DNA of 64,000 nt from Zymomonas mobilis subsp. pomaceae ATCC 29192 (GCF_000218875.1 NC_015709.1:1-64000); one strand, 5' to 3'. Counted from the first letter of the stretch, positions 54,771 to 63,318 are shown. Notes: generated from the sequence alone by a model not told the origin. Made by a program: numbers and translations.

Positions 54771-56033
54771 ATGCGTCGCGTAGTCGTTACCGGCCTCGGA
54801 ATGGTGACTTCACTTGGAGGCGATGTTGAAACAACCTGGGCCAATATTTTGGCTTCACGTTCGGGTGCCGGACGTATCACACGTTTCGATCCGGAAGGTT
54901 ATGCCTGCACCGTTGCCTGTGAAGTAAAACCAGCCGATCATGAATATGGTTTTGATGCCACAAAACGCGTTGACAGTAAAACGATAAGACAGGTCGAACC
55001 TTTTATTGTTTATGGTATCGATGCTGCCGGTCAGGCTTTGGAAGATGCTGGCCTTATCGATATGAGCGAAGAAGAAAAGCTGAATACCGGCCTTTCTATC
55101 GGCGCAGGTATCGGTGGTTTACCGCGCATCGAAAAAGAATCTATCATTTGTAAGGAAAAAGGGCCACGGCGCGTTTCCCCGCATTTTGTCCATGCAAGCC
55201 TTATTAATTTGATTTCTGGACAGGTTTCTATCCGCTATGGCTTGAAAGGGCCTAACCATGCGGTTGTTACTGCCTGTTCTTCTGGATGTCATTCTATTGG
55301 CGATGCCAGCTGGATGATCCGCATGGGATATGCCGATGTCATGGTTGCCGGTGGTTCGGAAGCGGCTGTTTGCCCACTCGGTATTGCCGGATTTTCTCAG
55401 GCTCATGCCCTTTCAACCGGCCATAACGATACACCGGAAAAAGCTTCCCGCCCTTATGATAAAGGCCGCGACGGTTTTGTAATGGGTGAAGGCGCAGGTA
55501 TCATTATTCTGGAAGAATATGAGCATGCCAAAGCTCGGGGTGCCAAAATTTACGGCGAGATCATCGGTTATGGTATGACGGGTGATGCGTATCATGTGAC
55601 GGCCCCGCATCCAGAAGGCGATGGCGCGTATCGTTCCATGAAAATGGCTCTCGAACGGGCTAATCTGACGCCTGCTGATATTGACTATGTTAATGCCCAT
55701 GGAACCTCGACGCCGATGGGTGACGAAATCGAAGCTAATGCTGTTCGTCGACTTTTTGGTAAAGATATTGCTGGCATGTCGATGAGTTCAACCAAATCAG
55801 CGATTGGCCATCTTTTAGGCGGTGCTGGCGCCGTTGAAACGATTTTCTGTTTGTTGGCGATGCGGGATCAAATTGCTCCGCCGACGATCAATCTTGAAAA
55901 TCCGAGTGAAGGGCTCGAAGGCTTTGATCTAGTGCCGAATGTGCCTAAAAAACGTGAAATCAAGGCTGTACTTAATAATAGTTTCGGCTTTGGTGGAACC
56001 AATTCAAGTCTTATCTTCAAAGCGGTAGACTAA
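54771..56033 (+). CDS. fabF: 3-oxoacyl-ACP synthase II
   Basis: FabF condenses malonyl-ACP with acyl-ACP in chain elongation and is needed for vaccenate-type monounsaturated lipids. The 420-residue protein has the catalytic cysteine in VTACSSGCHSIGDA (about residue 170), the two histidines in VNAHGTSTPMGD and SAIGHLLGGAGA, and the C-terminal NNSFGFGGTN. ATG at 54771 has AGGGGAG nine bases upstream; an in-frame GTG at 54720 would add 17 unconserved residues. It follows acpP, the usual order, and is five bases from mltG. Confidence 0.97.
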   Translation: MRRVVVTGLGMVTSLGGDVETTWANILASRSGAGRITRFDPEGYACTVACEVKPADHEYGFDATKRVDSKTIRQVEPFIVYGIDAAGQALEDAGLIDMSEEEKLNTGLSIGAGIGGLPRIEKESIICKEKGPRRVSPHFVHASLINLISGQVSIRYGLKGPNHAVVTACSSGCHSIGDASWMIRMGYADVMVAGGSEAAVCPLGIAGFSQAHALSTGHNDTPEKASRPYDKGRDGFVMGEGAGIIILEEYEHAKARGAKIYGEIIGYGMTGDAYHVTAPHPEGDGAYRSMKMALERANLTPADIDYVNAHGTSTPMGDEIEANAVRRLFGKDIAGMSMSSTKSAIGHLLGGAGAVETIFCLLAMRDQIAPPTINLENPSEGLEGFDLVPNVPKKREIKAVLNNSFGFGGTNSSLIFKAVD

Positions 56034-56038
56034 ATCTT

Positions 56039-57058
56039 ATGATGCGCCTCTTTAAATGGCGTAACAGAACAAGGAAAAGCCAAAATTCTGATGCTAACCG
56101 CTGGTTGGATCGGCTTGTGGTCTTTGTCTTTCTGTCTGCTATGTTTCTGGGAGGGCTGGGCTTTTATCATGTTTTTGTTGCCCCCAATGAAAAACAGTTG
56201 GTTGTAACAATAACTGATGGCAGCTCTCTTGGAAAAGCGGCGCATCTTTTAAAACAGGCGGGCGCTATCCGCTCTGAAGAAGCCTTTTTATGGCTGGTAC
56301 ACAGTAAAAATAAATTTACGCTGAAGGCAGGCGATTATCAAATCGAGCCTAGAACCTCCCTCAACCACCTTGTCACATTGTTAGAGCATGGCCCTAATAT
56401 CCGTCATATTTTTATTGTGCCGGAAGGCATGGCTTCTTTAGAAGTACATGATCGCTTAATGGCAGAGCCCAGCCTTGTCGGGGACATTCCCGTCCCAGCA
56501 GAAGGTAGCTTGTTACCCGATGGATATGCCTTTGTTCCCGGTGAGAAACGGGCCTTGGTCGTTGCACGCATGGAAGCGGCTATGACAAAAATGCTCCATC
56601 AATTATGGATAAAAAAAGCACCCGATATAGGGGTGAAAATCCCTGAACAAGCGGTGATATTGGCCTCCATTGTAGAAAAAGAAACGGCTTTACCGGAAGA
56701 ACGCCCTATCGTCGCAGGGGTGTACTATAATCGTTTGCAAAAAAATATGCGGTTACAGGCTGATCCCACTATTATTTATCCGATAACGCATGGTTATCCC
56801 TTGGGGCACCCTATTTTACGTTCAGAGCTCATGGCTCAGAATAGCTATAACACCTATCAGATAAAAGGCTTGCCCAGCGGCCCGATAACCAATCCCAGCC
56901 GCAGTTCTTTGATGGCGGTTTTGCATCCCGCCAAGACCGAAGCCTTATATTTCGTTGCCAATGGCAAGGGGGGACATATATTTTCAAATAATCTTGAAGA
57001 GCAATCACAGCATGTTCGTGATTATCATAATCGGCAACAGCAGAAGACCTCTTCATAA
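56039..57058 (+). CDS. mltG: Endolytic murein transglycosylase MltG
   Basis: MltG cuts nascent glycan strands at the inner membrane. The 339-residue protein has a cytoplasmic basic start, one transmembrane helix (about 25-47), a LysM-like part (VVTITDGSSLGKAAHLLKQAGAI), and the YceG catalytic domain with the essential glutamate in ILASIVEKETALPEERP and LQADPTIIYPI, and AGLPxGPITNPS-type motif IKGLPSGPITNPS. It starts five bases after the fabF stop and lacks a strong ribosome binding site, so it is probably translationally coupled. The acpP-fabF-mltG order is common in proteobacteria. Confidence 0.95.
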   Translation: MMRLFKWRNRTRKSQNSDANRWLDRLVVFVFLSAMFLGGLGFYHVFVAPNEKQLVVTITDGSSLGKAAHLLKQAGAIRSEEAFLWLVHSKNKFTLKAGDYQIEPRTSLNHLVTLLEHGPNIRHIFIVPEGMASLEVHDRLMAEPSLVGDIPVPAEGSLLPDGYAFVPGEKRALVVARMEAAMTKMLHQLWIKKAPDIGVKIPEQAVILASIVEKETALPEERPIVAGVYYNRLQKNMRLQADPTIIYPITHGYPLGHPILRSELMAQNSYNTYQIKGLPSGPITNPSRSSLMAVLHPAKTEALYFVANGKGGHIFSNNLEEQSQHVRDYHNRQQQKTSS

Positions 57059-57062
57059 AAAA

Positions 57063-57088
57063 GCGCTGTAGGCTAGACAGCGCCTTTT
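57063..57088. terminator. Terminator after mltG
   Basis: GCGCTGT pairs with ACAGCGC around a seven-base loop, followed by CTTTT. It starts four bases after the mltG stop codon and lies between convergent genes. Confidence 0.7.
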
Positions 57089-57114
57089 CATAAAATTTTA
57101 AAATGACTTATGCT

Positions 57115-57360
57115 TTATTGTACGGCATTTTTCGCTTTTATAACCCGTGCTGCAAGGCGACTGATTGGGCGTTTCTCTTTAAGATGAAGTCGGTCGGCTA
57201 AACGCGCAGAAGCGGCCCCCAGCATGAAACCACCGGCGGCGGCCAATCCCGGAATCAAGGTAGTGGTGGCAATCGCCGTCACTATGGCTTGCCGCCGTTT
57301 TTTTGCCAGACGATGGGCTGCGAAAGAAGCGGCACTTCCTAATATAAGCATTTTACCCAT
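57115..57360 (-). CDS. Small hypothetical membrane protein
   Basis: I do not recognise this 81-residue protein. It is basic and alanine-rich with one clear hydrophobic segment (about 28-52, VTAIATTTLIPGLAAAGGFMLGA) and perhaps a short first one (LILGSAASFAA). The C-terminus is positively charged (HLKEKRPISRLAARVIKAKNA). AAAGGA lies about 11 bases before the ATG. It is downstream of the threonine ammonia-lyase gene on the same strand, with a 54-base gap, and may be cotranscribed. Short length leaves some doubt that it is real. Confidence 0.6.
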   Translation of the reverse strand: MGKMLILGSAASFAAHRLAKKRRQAIVTAIATTTLIPGLAAAGGFMLGAASARLADRLHLKEKRPISRLAARVIKAKNAVQ

Positions 57361-57414
57361 AAAGCGTAAATCCTTTACTCTGGCCAGATCACGGCTGGCT
57401 CATTTGTTTATTAT

Positions 57415-58653
57415 TTATGCGGGTTCAACAACTGTTACGCCATAACCTACGTCACGTAACGCGGCAATTAACCGATCAAGATGGGCCTGATCTCGCGTTT
57501 CACATTCAATATCCGCACAAAGACCTTTTGCGGGCAATGTCGTGAAGATCCGCTGATGTGAAACTTCCATAATATTGACCTGCTGGTCATGAAAGACCTT
57601 AGCCACTTTATAAAGTTGACCCGCCTGATCTTTCATCCGCACTCTAAGACGAGCTAAACGACCGGAACGGGCTAAATCACGTAACAGCACATTGGCCAGT
57701 AACCGCGTATCAATATTACCACCGGAAAAGATGATCCCGACTTGTCTGCCCTGAAAGCGTTCAGGATGCGATAAAACAGCCCCTAAACAGGCAGCACCCG
57801 CCCCCTCAACAATCGTTTTTTCAATTTGAACAATCAAAGATAACGCATGTTCAAGGTCAGTTTCATTCACCAATAAGAGATCATCGACCAACATTTTAAC
57901 AAAACGTCGAGTGATAGTTCCCGGTACCTGAACCGCTATACCCTCTGCCAGGGTATCACCACCGCACGGTAAATTTTTACCTTTGATATAGTTATACATG
58001 GAAGGATAAAGTTCAGCTTCAGCTCCCAAGACATCAAGGGGTCGATCCATATTTTTGGCAACGGTCGCGCAACCGGAAATGAGACCTCCGCCCCCAACAG
58101 GGACGACCAAAGTATCAATAGCGGGGGCATCTTCCAGCATTTCCAAGGCGACGGTACCTTGACCTGCGATGATAGCCGGATCATTAAACGGATGAACAAA
58201 AGTTAAGTCATCTTGTTCTGCCAATTTTAACGCATGGGCCAGCGATTCATCAAATTGTTCGCCATAAAGAACAATTTTAGCCCCATGACCGCGCGTTTGT
58301 TCGACCTTTACGGTCGGGGTGTGTTCCGGCATGACAATGGTAACAGGAATATCAAGCCGATTACCATGATACGCTAACCCTTGTGCATGATTACCTGCCG
58401 AGGCAGCGATAACCCCTCGTTCTCTCGATTTTTGATCAAGGGATAATAATTTATTAAGCGCACCCCGTTCTTTATAAGAAGCGGTAAACTGAAGATTTTC
58501 GAATTTCAGCCAAATGCCCGCACCCGTTAAGTCTGATAGCGTGCGACTATAGAGCGTCGGCGTTCTGACAATAGCATTTTTAATACGCTTATGAGCCTGT
58601 TTAACATCATCAAGCGAAACCGGAAGAGTTTCTGGATTATCCAAGCTTACCAT
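57415..58653 (-). CDS. ilvA: Threonine ammonia-lyase with C-terminal ACT domain
   Basis: A PLP enzyme that deaminates threonine to 2-oxobutyrate, the first step of isoleucine synthesis. The 412-residue protein has the Schiff-base lysine in TASYKERGALNKL (about 62), SAGNHAQGLAYHG, the phosphate loop PVGGGGLISG, and a single ACT domain (about 330-412, LRVRMKDQAGQLYKVAKVFHDQ). This matches the TdcB-like plus ACT type that serves as the biosynthetic enzyme in many alphaproteobacteria; the double regulatory domain of E. coli IlvA is absent. A stable hairpin lies in the leader, 20-46 bases before the ATG. Confidence 0.92.
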   Translation of the reverse strand: MVSLDNPETLPVSLDDVKQAHKRIKNAIVRTPTLYSRTLSDLTGAGIWLKFENLQFTASYKERGALNKLLSLDQKSRERGVIAASAGNHAQGLAYHGNRLDIPVTIVMPEHTPTVKVEQTRGHGAKIVLYGEQFDESLAHALKLAEQDDLTFVHPFNDPAIIAGQGTVALEMLEDAPAIDTLVVPVGGGGLISGCATVAKNMDRPLDVLGAEAELYPSMYNYIKGKNLPCGGDTLAEGIAVQVPGTITRRFVKMLVDDLLLVNETDLEHALSLIVQIEKTIVEGAGAACLGAVLSHPERFQGRQVGIIFSGGNIDTRLLANVLLRDLARSGRLARLRVRMKDQAGQLYKVAKVFHDQQVNIMEVSHQRIFTTLPAKGLCADIECETRDQAHLDRLIAALRDVGYGVTVVEPA

Positions 58654-58672
58654 GCTTTATCCCGCATTTTCA

Positions 58673-58699
58673 GCAATAGCGAGAAATTATCGCTATTGC
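58673..58699. promoter_or_regulatory. Hairpin in the leader of threonine ammonia-lyase
   Basis: GCAATAGCGA (58673-58682) pairs perfectly with TCGCTATTGC (58690-58699) around a seven-base loop. On the minus strand it lies 20-46 bases before the ATG at 58653. On the plus strand it is followed by CTTTT, but no plus-strand gene ends nearby. It could be a leader attenuator or the end of an unseen transcript. Confidence 0.5.
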
Positions 58700-59001
58700 C
58701 TTTTAATCTAAAATAGATGTTATCCGTTTATACCCCTACCTGTGAAAAAAATAGGGTTCATCATGTTATAGCAGAGGGGCTTTCTATTGCTGAAGAAATC
58801 TTGTTACGTATACTGATCGGAATTTCCATCCAATGATAGAAATCCTAGCGTAAAATAAAGATAGAAAGCAAGCAACAGCGCCCCAATAAAAGTTGTTGCC
58901 TTTCGGGCTTACCTATCCTTTTAAGAAGTTATTGGTTAATGGCTTCTCTTCACATCTTATCATGATCAGACAATAACGGATAAACTTGGGAGAAATATGC
59001 G
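58700..59001. other. Noncoding region between divergent genes
   Basis: About 300 bases with no credible gene between the ammonia-lyase leader and the amidohydrolase gene. It includes a weak hairpin GCAACA/TGTTGC (about 58873-58900). It presumably holds both promoters. Confidence 0.4.
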
Positions 59002-60651
59002 TTGAAAATAGTAAAAACGCTCGCATTTGTAGCCAGTATATCCGCTTTTTATGCTTTTCCTCTCAAAGCTGATGGTCTGATCGATCACATTAACGGTATA
59101 ACCCTCGATACCAAAGGTAACCTCCATCGTTTTACTAGCCTTTTAATTGGCCGTGATGGTAAGGTAGTAAAATTACTAAACAAGAATGACAAAAAACCGA
59201 GTGACGTTGATTTCTATCTTAATGGTAAAGATCAAACGTTAATACCGGGGTTTGTGGATGGGCATACCCATGTCATGGCATTAGGGGAGCGGGGCATAGC
59301 CCTTGATCTTTCCGATACAGAATCTCTTCAACAAGCTCAGGACAAAATGCGCCATTTTGCAGAAGAGCATCCTACCGCACGTTGGATTCTAGGCGGGGGC
59401 TGGAATGAAGAAAAATGGCATCTAGGGCGTCAGCCGCAAGCCAGCGATATTGATAAAGCGATCAATGATCGACCCGTCTGGTTGTTGCGATCAGATGGCC
59501 ATGTGGGTTTAGCCAACAGTCTTGCGCTTGATGCGGCGCATATTACGAACCAAACGGCGGCGCTCATTAAAGAAGGTCATGTTGGTTATACCACCAATCA
59601 TCGGCTTTCAGGCTTATTGACCGATCAGGCTATGACTTTGGTTGCGCGCGTCATTCCCCCTTTACAACCGGTTGATCGGGATGCCGCTTTTACCAAAGCC
59701 CAACAAATATTTTTTAGCCGTGGCATCACAACGGCCACCGACATGGGAACGTCGATTGATGACTGGAATGTCATGCGCCGCATGGGCGATCTCGGACATC
59801 TGCGCCTTCGGATAAGGGCTTATGCTGATGGCCTTGATCCTTTATTATCTATTGCCGGAAAATATCCAACCCTCCAGTTATATAATGGCCGCCTTTCCAT
59901 GGGGGGGGTAAATTTTTCAATGGATGGCAGTGTAGCATCCTATGGGGCATGGTTGAAACAAGACTATGCCGATACTGTAGGACGACATGGAATAGATACT
60001 GTTAATGACGCTAAATTGCGTAACTTAATGAGCCGCGCTGCGATGGATGGTTTTCAGGTTGCAGTTCATGCAGCGGGCGATGCCGCCAACGATCAATTAT
60101 TAAATGCAATTGATGAACTATCGCAAAGCTATACCGGCGATCGGCGCTGGCGCGTGGAAGATGCCACAGTGATCGACATCGCCGAGATCAACCGTTACTC
60201 GAAATATGATCTTGTAGTCTCTATGCAGCCCGCCAATTACTTTTCAGATAAAACGACCATTAGCACCCGTTTAGGAACGAGCCGAATGCAAAATGGCAGT
60301 GTAGAAGCTTGGAAAAATTTAGCGGATCATGATGTCCATTTGGCCTTTGGAGAAGATTTTCCAGCCACAGAAACTACGCCTTTTATGACAATTGCCGATA
60401 TTTTAAACCGTCACGATGATAAAGGCAGCCCTGAACAGCCCCTGAAAAAAGAAGCCGCCTTTTCCGCTTACAGTATTGATGCCGCCTATGCCGCTTTTTC
60501 TGAAAAGCAGATAGGTCAGCTTATGCCGGGATATTACGCGGATTTTATTCTGATAGATCGCGATCCTTTTGTCGTCGATACAGAATCCCTACGCCATACC
60601 CGCATATTGGAAACTTGGGTCGCCGGTCAACAGGTATGGTCGCAGGATTAA
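59002..60651 (+). CDS. Exported YtcJ-type amidohydrolase with an altered metal-ligand motif
   Basis: A 549-residue protein of the amidohydrolase_3 (YtcJ) family. It has a signal-like N-terminus (1-23, TLAFVASISAFYAFPLKA), a beta-sandwich part, the first metal motif FVDGHTHVMALG, then GGGWNEEKW, VNFSMDGSVASYGAWL, VHAAGDAANDQLLNA, and FGEDFPATET. Most relatives carry R-I/V-E-H-A-Q after the HAxGD motif, with a metal-binding histidine; here it reads RVEDATV, so histidine and glutamine are aspartate and threonine. Activity may be lost or changed. The start is TTG at 59002, with GGGAGA eight bases upstream; an overlapping ATG-CGT-TGA mini-frame precedes it. Confidence 0.85.
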   Translation: MKIVKTLAFVASISAFYAFPLKADGLIDHINGITLDTKGNLHRFTSLLIGRDGKVVKLLNKNDKKPSDVDFYLNGKDQTLIPGFVDGHTHVMALGERGIALDLSDTESLQQAQDKMRHFAEEHPTARWILGGGWNEEKWHLGRQPQASDIDKAINDRPVWLLRSDGHVGLANSLALDAAHITNQTAALIKEGHVGYTTNHRLSGLLTDQAMTLVARVIPPLQPVDRDAAFTKAQQIFFSRGITTATDMGTSIDDWNVMRRMGDLGHLRLRIRAYADGLDPLLSIAGKYPTLQLYNGRLSMGGVNFSMDGSVASYGAWLKQDYADTVGRHGIDTVNDAKLRNLMSRAAMDGFQVAVHAAGDAANDQLLNAIDELSQSYTGDRRWRVEDATVIDIAEINRYSKYDLVVSMQPANYFSDKTTISTRLGTSRMQNGSVEAWKNLADHDVHLAFGEDFPATETTPFMTIADILNRHDDKGSPEQPLKKEAAFSAYSIDAAYAAFSEKQIGQLMPGYYADFILIDRDPFVVDTESLRHTRILETWVAGQQVWSQD

Positions 60652-60709
60652 TCAGCGTTTCAAAAGAGGCGTCGGAAATCTTTTTTGTAAAAGTTTTCCT
60701 TTAAAGGAT

Positions 60710-60794
60710 TCACTTTAAACGAACGATTATGAGCGTATCGCTTTTTATTGCCGAACATCACTTTAAACCGACCGTTATTTGCGTATCGGCTTTT
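60710..60794. repeat. Imperfect tandem repeat covering the 3' end of astD
   Basis: Two related units, 60710-60745 and 60758-60794, match at about 30 of 36 aligned positions with one single-base gap and are 48 bases apart. The second unit contains the last codons and stop of the astD-like gene; the first lies just beyond the stop and, on the minus strand, would repeat the reading ...TLIIVRLK-stop, echoing TQITVGLK-stop. It looks like a decayed duplication of the gene's 3' end. Confidence 0.65.
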
Positions 60795-62164
60795 CCGCTT
60801 TCTGTTGACGTTACCGGATAGGAACAATAATCGGCGGCAAAATAAGCACTTGGACGATGATTGCCAGATAAACCAATGCCACCAAACGGTGCTGTTGAAG
60901 GTGCGCCATTGGTTGGGCGATTCCAATTGATAATGCCGGCTTTGGCTTCTTCCCAAAAGCGCACAAAATGCTCTTCATTATCATCTATAAGCGCCGCCGA
61001 AAGACCAAAGCGTGTATTATTGGCCTCTTCTATCGCGGCGTCAAAATTATTGACCCGAATAATCTGGAGAACAGGACCAAAAATCTCTTCATCCGGACGG
61101 TCTGTGCTCTGTGTCATATCAATAAGCGCAGGGGTTAAGAACGGTTTTTCAGGGTCTATTCGCTGTAAAGGCCGAATAACCTTACCCCCTTTTTCTAGCC
61201 GATTCTTGTAGGCTTTTTCGATATGGTCGGCGGCTTCATTATCAATCACACATCCCATAAAAGGCTTAGGCTCGGCATAGGGTTGATCAATAATAAGACG
61301 ATCTATCAACTGGCAAATAGCCTGAATAATAGGTTCCGCTTTATCCTCACGAATAATCAGACGGCGCGCACAAGTGCAACGTTGGCCTGCCGATAAATAG
61401 GCGGATTGAACTGCAATGGCAGCGGCCGATTCAATATCTTGGGTATCCCAAATTATAAGCGGATTATTGCCCCCCATTTCCAAAGCCAAAATTCGCCCTG
61501 GGGTTTCTGCAAAAATCCGGCTTAAGGCAACACCACCATGGGAAGAACCGGTAAATAATAGCCCATCAATATCTTTATGCTGGCTTAAAATTTCGCCTTC
61601 TTTTCGCCCGCCGATAACCAACTGCACAACATCCGAAGGTACAGCCGCTTCATGATAACATTGTACCAAGAATTCACCCGAAGCCGGCGTTTTTTCAGAA
61701 GGTTTAAAAATAACCACATTACCGGCGAGAATTGCTGGAATAATGTGGCCATTGGGTAGATGTGCCGGAAAATTGAAAGGCCCCAACACCACCAAAACAC
61801 CATGAGGCTTGTAACGCACCGTGCTTTTTATATCGGGTGTAATTGCCGGAAGATTTTGGGTTGATGTCCTGTCTTTATAAGCCGCAATTGAAATAGCGAC
61901 TTTACTGGCTACTATTTGGGCTTCTGTTCGGGCTTCCCAAAAAGGTTTGCCCGTTTCTCTGGCTATAATGTCACCAAAAATATCGGCTTTTTCTTGAACG
62001 ATTTCTGCGAATCGTTCTAAAATATGAATACGTTCTTCAAGTGTGGTTTTAGACCATGCCTTCAAGGCAAGACGCGCCTTTTGAACAGTAGGCTCTATAG
62101 TACCGATCGGTCCCCTCCACAAAACACGTCCGGTTGCTGGCTCTTTAGAAATTATTTCATGCAC
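60758..62164 (-). CDS. astD: Succinylglutamate-semialdehyde dehydrogenase-like (AstD)
   Basis: An NAD-dependent aldehyde dehydrogenase closest to AstD of the arginine succinyltransferase pathway. The 468-residue protein has PHGVLVVLGPFNFPAHLPNGHI, IFKPSEKTP, the nucleotide loop LLFTGSSHGG, the glutamate in LALEMGGNNPLII, the catalytic cysteine in SAGQRCTCARRL (about residue 275) and APFGGIGLSGNHRPSAY. No other ast genes are in the window, so the true substrate may be a different semialdehyde. GTG at 62164 is preferred because GGGGAAGGA lies about ten bases upstream; an ATG at 62197 adds 11 residues without a ribosome binding site. Confidence 0.87.
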   Translation of the reverse strand: MHEIISKEPATGRVLWRGPIGTIEPTVQKARLALKAWSKTTLEERIHILERFAEIVQEKADIFGDIIARETGKPFWEARTEAQIVASKVAISIAAYKDRTSTQNLPAITPDIKSTVRYKPHGVLVVLGPFNFPAHLPNGHIIPAILAGNVVIFKPSEKTPASGEFLVQCYHEAAVPSDVVQLVIGGRKEGEILSQHKDIDGLLFTGSSHGGVALSRIFAETPGRILALEMGGNNPLIIWDTQDIESAAAIAVQSAYLSAGQRCTCARRLIIREDKAEPIIQAICQLIDRLIIDQPYAEPKPFMGCVIDNEAADHIEKAYKNRLEKGGKVIRPLQRIDPEKPFLTPALIDMTQSTDRPDEEIFGPVLQIIRVNNFDAAIEEANNTRFGLSAALIDDNEEHFVRFWEEAKAGIINWNRPTNGAPSTAPFGGIGLSGNHRPSAYFAADYCSYPVTSTESGKADTQITVGLK

Positions 62165-62449
62165 AGTGTTGGTTTCCTTCCCCAGATAAAACCACATTCA
62201 ATATCTTTGTAACGCCTTTTTAAAAAAGAACAGCTTAAAACGAAGCTTGTTCAGGCTATCGTAAACAAAAAAAACGGACAGTTAAAAATTGCTCTGCCCT
62301 GTTTTAGAACAAACTAATATAAAAGAGAGGATGGTTGTCTTTCAGACTAAAAATTTTCCAATCATTCATCCTTTGTCTAAAGTTTATCTAGGATAGTGAA
62401 AACAAGGGATGGTTTGTAAAAAGGTCAAAAAGACAGGCAAAAGATTATT

Positions 62450-63262
62450 ATGACTAGCTTGCTTGATCCTGAAGCTCGGGGACGGGTTATCCTCGTAGGC
62501 GCAGGCCCCGGAAATCCGGAGCTTTTAACTTTGCGGGCTGTCGATGTTCTTCGACAAGCTGATGTTGTCGTTTATGATGAAGAGGTCGACGCTCGTATTT
62601 TATCCTACGCCCCGAAAACAGCCCAATGTATTGCGGTTTCATCTTCGCAAAAGGAAGGTAAGAATAACCGCAACCCCTTATCGCAGGGGGAAATCAATGC
62701 TCTTGTTATCGCCCATGTAAGAACGGGTTCTATCGTGGTTCGTTTAAAAGGCGGCGATCCCTTTGTCTTTGGGCGAGGGGGAGAAGAAGTTGAAGCCGTA
62801 AGGGCGGCGGGTATGCCAATAGAAGTTGTCCCGGGTGTTTCCGCGGCACTGGGCTGCGCTGCGGATGCCATGCTGCCGTTAACTCATCGTAATTTATCAG
62901 ATGTGGTTAGCTTTGTTGCCACTTCTGAAAATGGCAATGCCCCTACTGTTAACTGGAAAGGTCTCGCTGGCCCGGGGCATACTCTGGTTGTCTATATGGA
63001 TGTGAAAAAGGCACAGCATACCGCTAATTGTTTGATCAATGATGGGGTCGATCCCCATATGCCGATTGCCATTATTGAACGGGGAACTTGGGCAGACAGT
63101 AAGGTTATCCGTTCTGTACTTACAGAACTCGAAAACGCTATTCAGTCCGAAAAAATTATTGGCCCGGCTATTTTAATTGTCGGGGAAGTGGCCTTGTTAG
63201 CCGATGCCAAAGATCTTCTGGAAAAAGGCGCTGCTCATCCCGCAATGATGGTTGGATTATAA
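62450..63262 (+). CDS. cobA: Uroporphyrinogen-III C-methyltransferase (SUMT)
   Basis: SUMT methylates uroporphyrinogen III twice to precorrin-2, used for siroheme or cobalamin. The 270-residue protein has VILVGAGPGNPELLTLRAV, VVYDEEVDARIL, VVRLKGGDPFVFGRGGEEVEAV and the AMLPLTHRNLSDVVSFVATS substrate region, all standard. As there are no cobalamin genes in the window, a role in siroheme synthesis for sulfite reductase is more likely. It is a stand-alone SUMT without the CysG oxidase/chelatase domain. A hairpin follows. Confidence 0.94.
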   Translation: MTSLLDPEARGRVILVGAGPGNPELLTLRAVDVLRQADVVVYDEEVDARILSYAPKTAQCIAVSSSQKEGKNNRNPLSQGEINALVIAHVRTGSIVVRLKGGDPFVFGRGGEEVEAVRAAGMPIEVVPGVSAALGCAADAMLPLTHRNLSDVVSFVATSENGNAPTVNWKGLAGPGHTLVVYMDVKKAQHTANCLINDGVDPHMPIAIIERGTWADSKVIRSVLTELENAIQSEKIIGPAILIVGEVALLADAKDLLEKGAAHPAMMVGL

Positions 63263-63297
63263 AAAATATGTCCGGTCAGAAAATCTGGCCGGACATA
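63262..63297 (-). terminator. Terminator of the minus-strand serine palmitoyltransferase gene
   Basis: TATGTCCGGTCAGA (63267-63280) pairs with TCTGGCCGGACATA (63284-63297) with one G-T pair and an AAA loop. On the minus strand it is followed by a run of six T, so it ends the gene at 63319-64000. It may also slow plus-strand readthrough from cobA. Confidence 0.8.
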
Positions 63298-63318
63298 ATC
63301 TTTGTCACCTTGATTTTT

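Noticed and set aside
60660-60956. Lysine- and arginine-rich minus-strand frame with internal repeat
   Set aside because: The apparent peptide repeat comes from the duplicated 3' end of the astD-like gene read in another frame.
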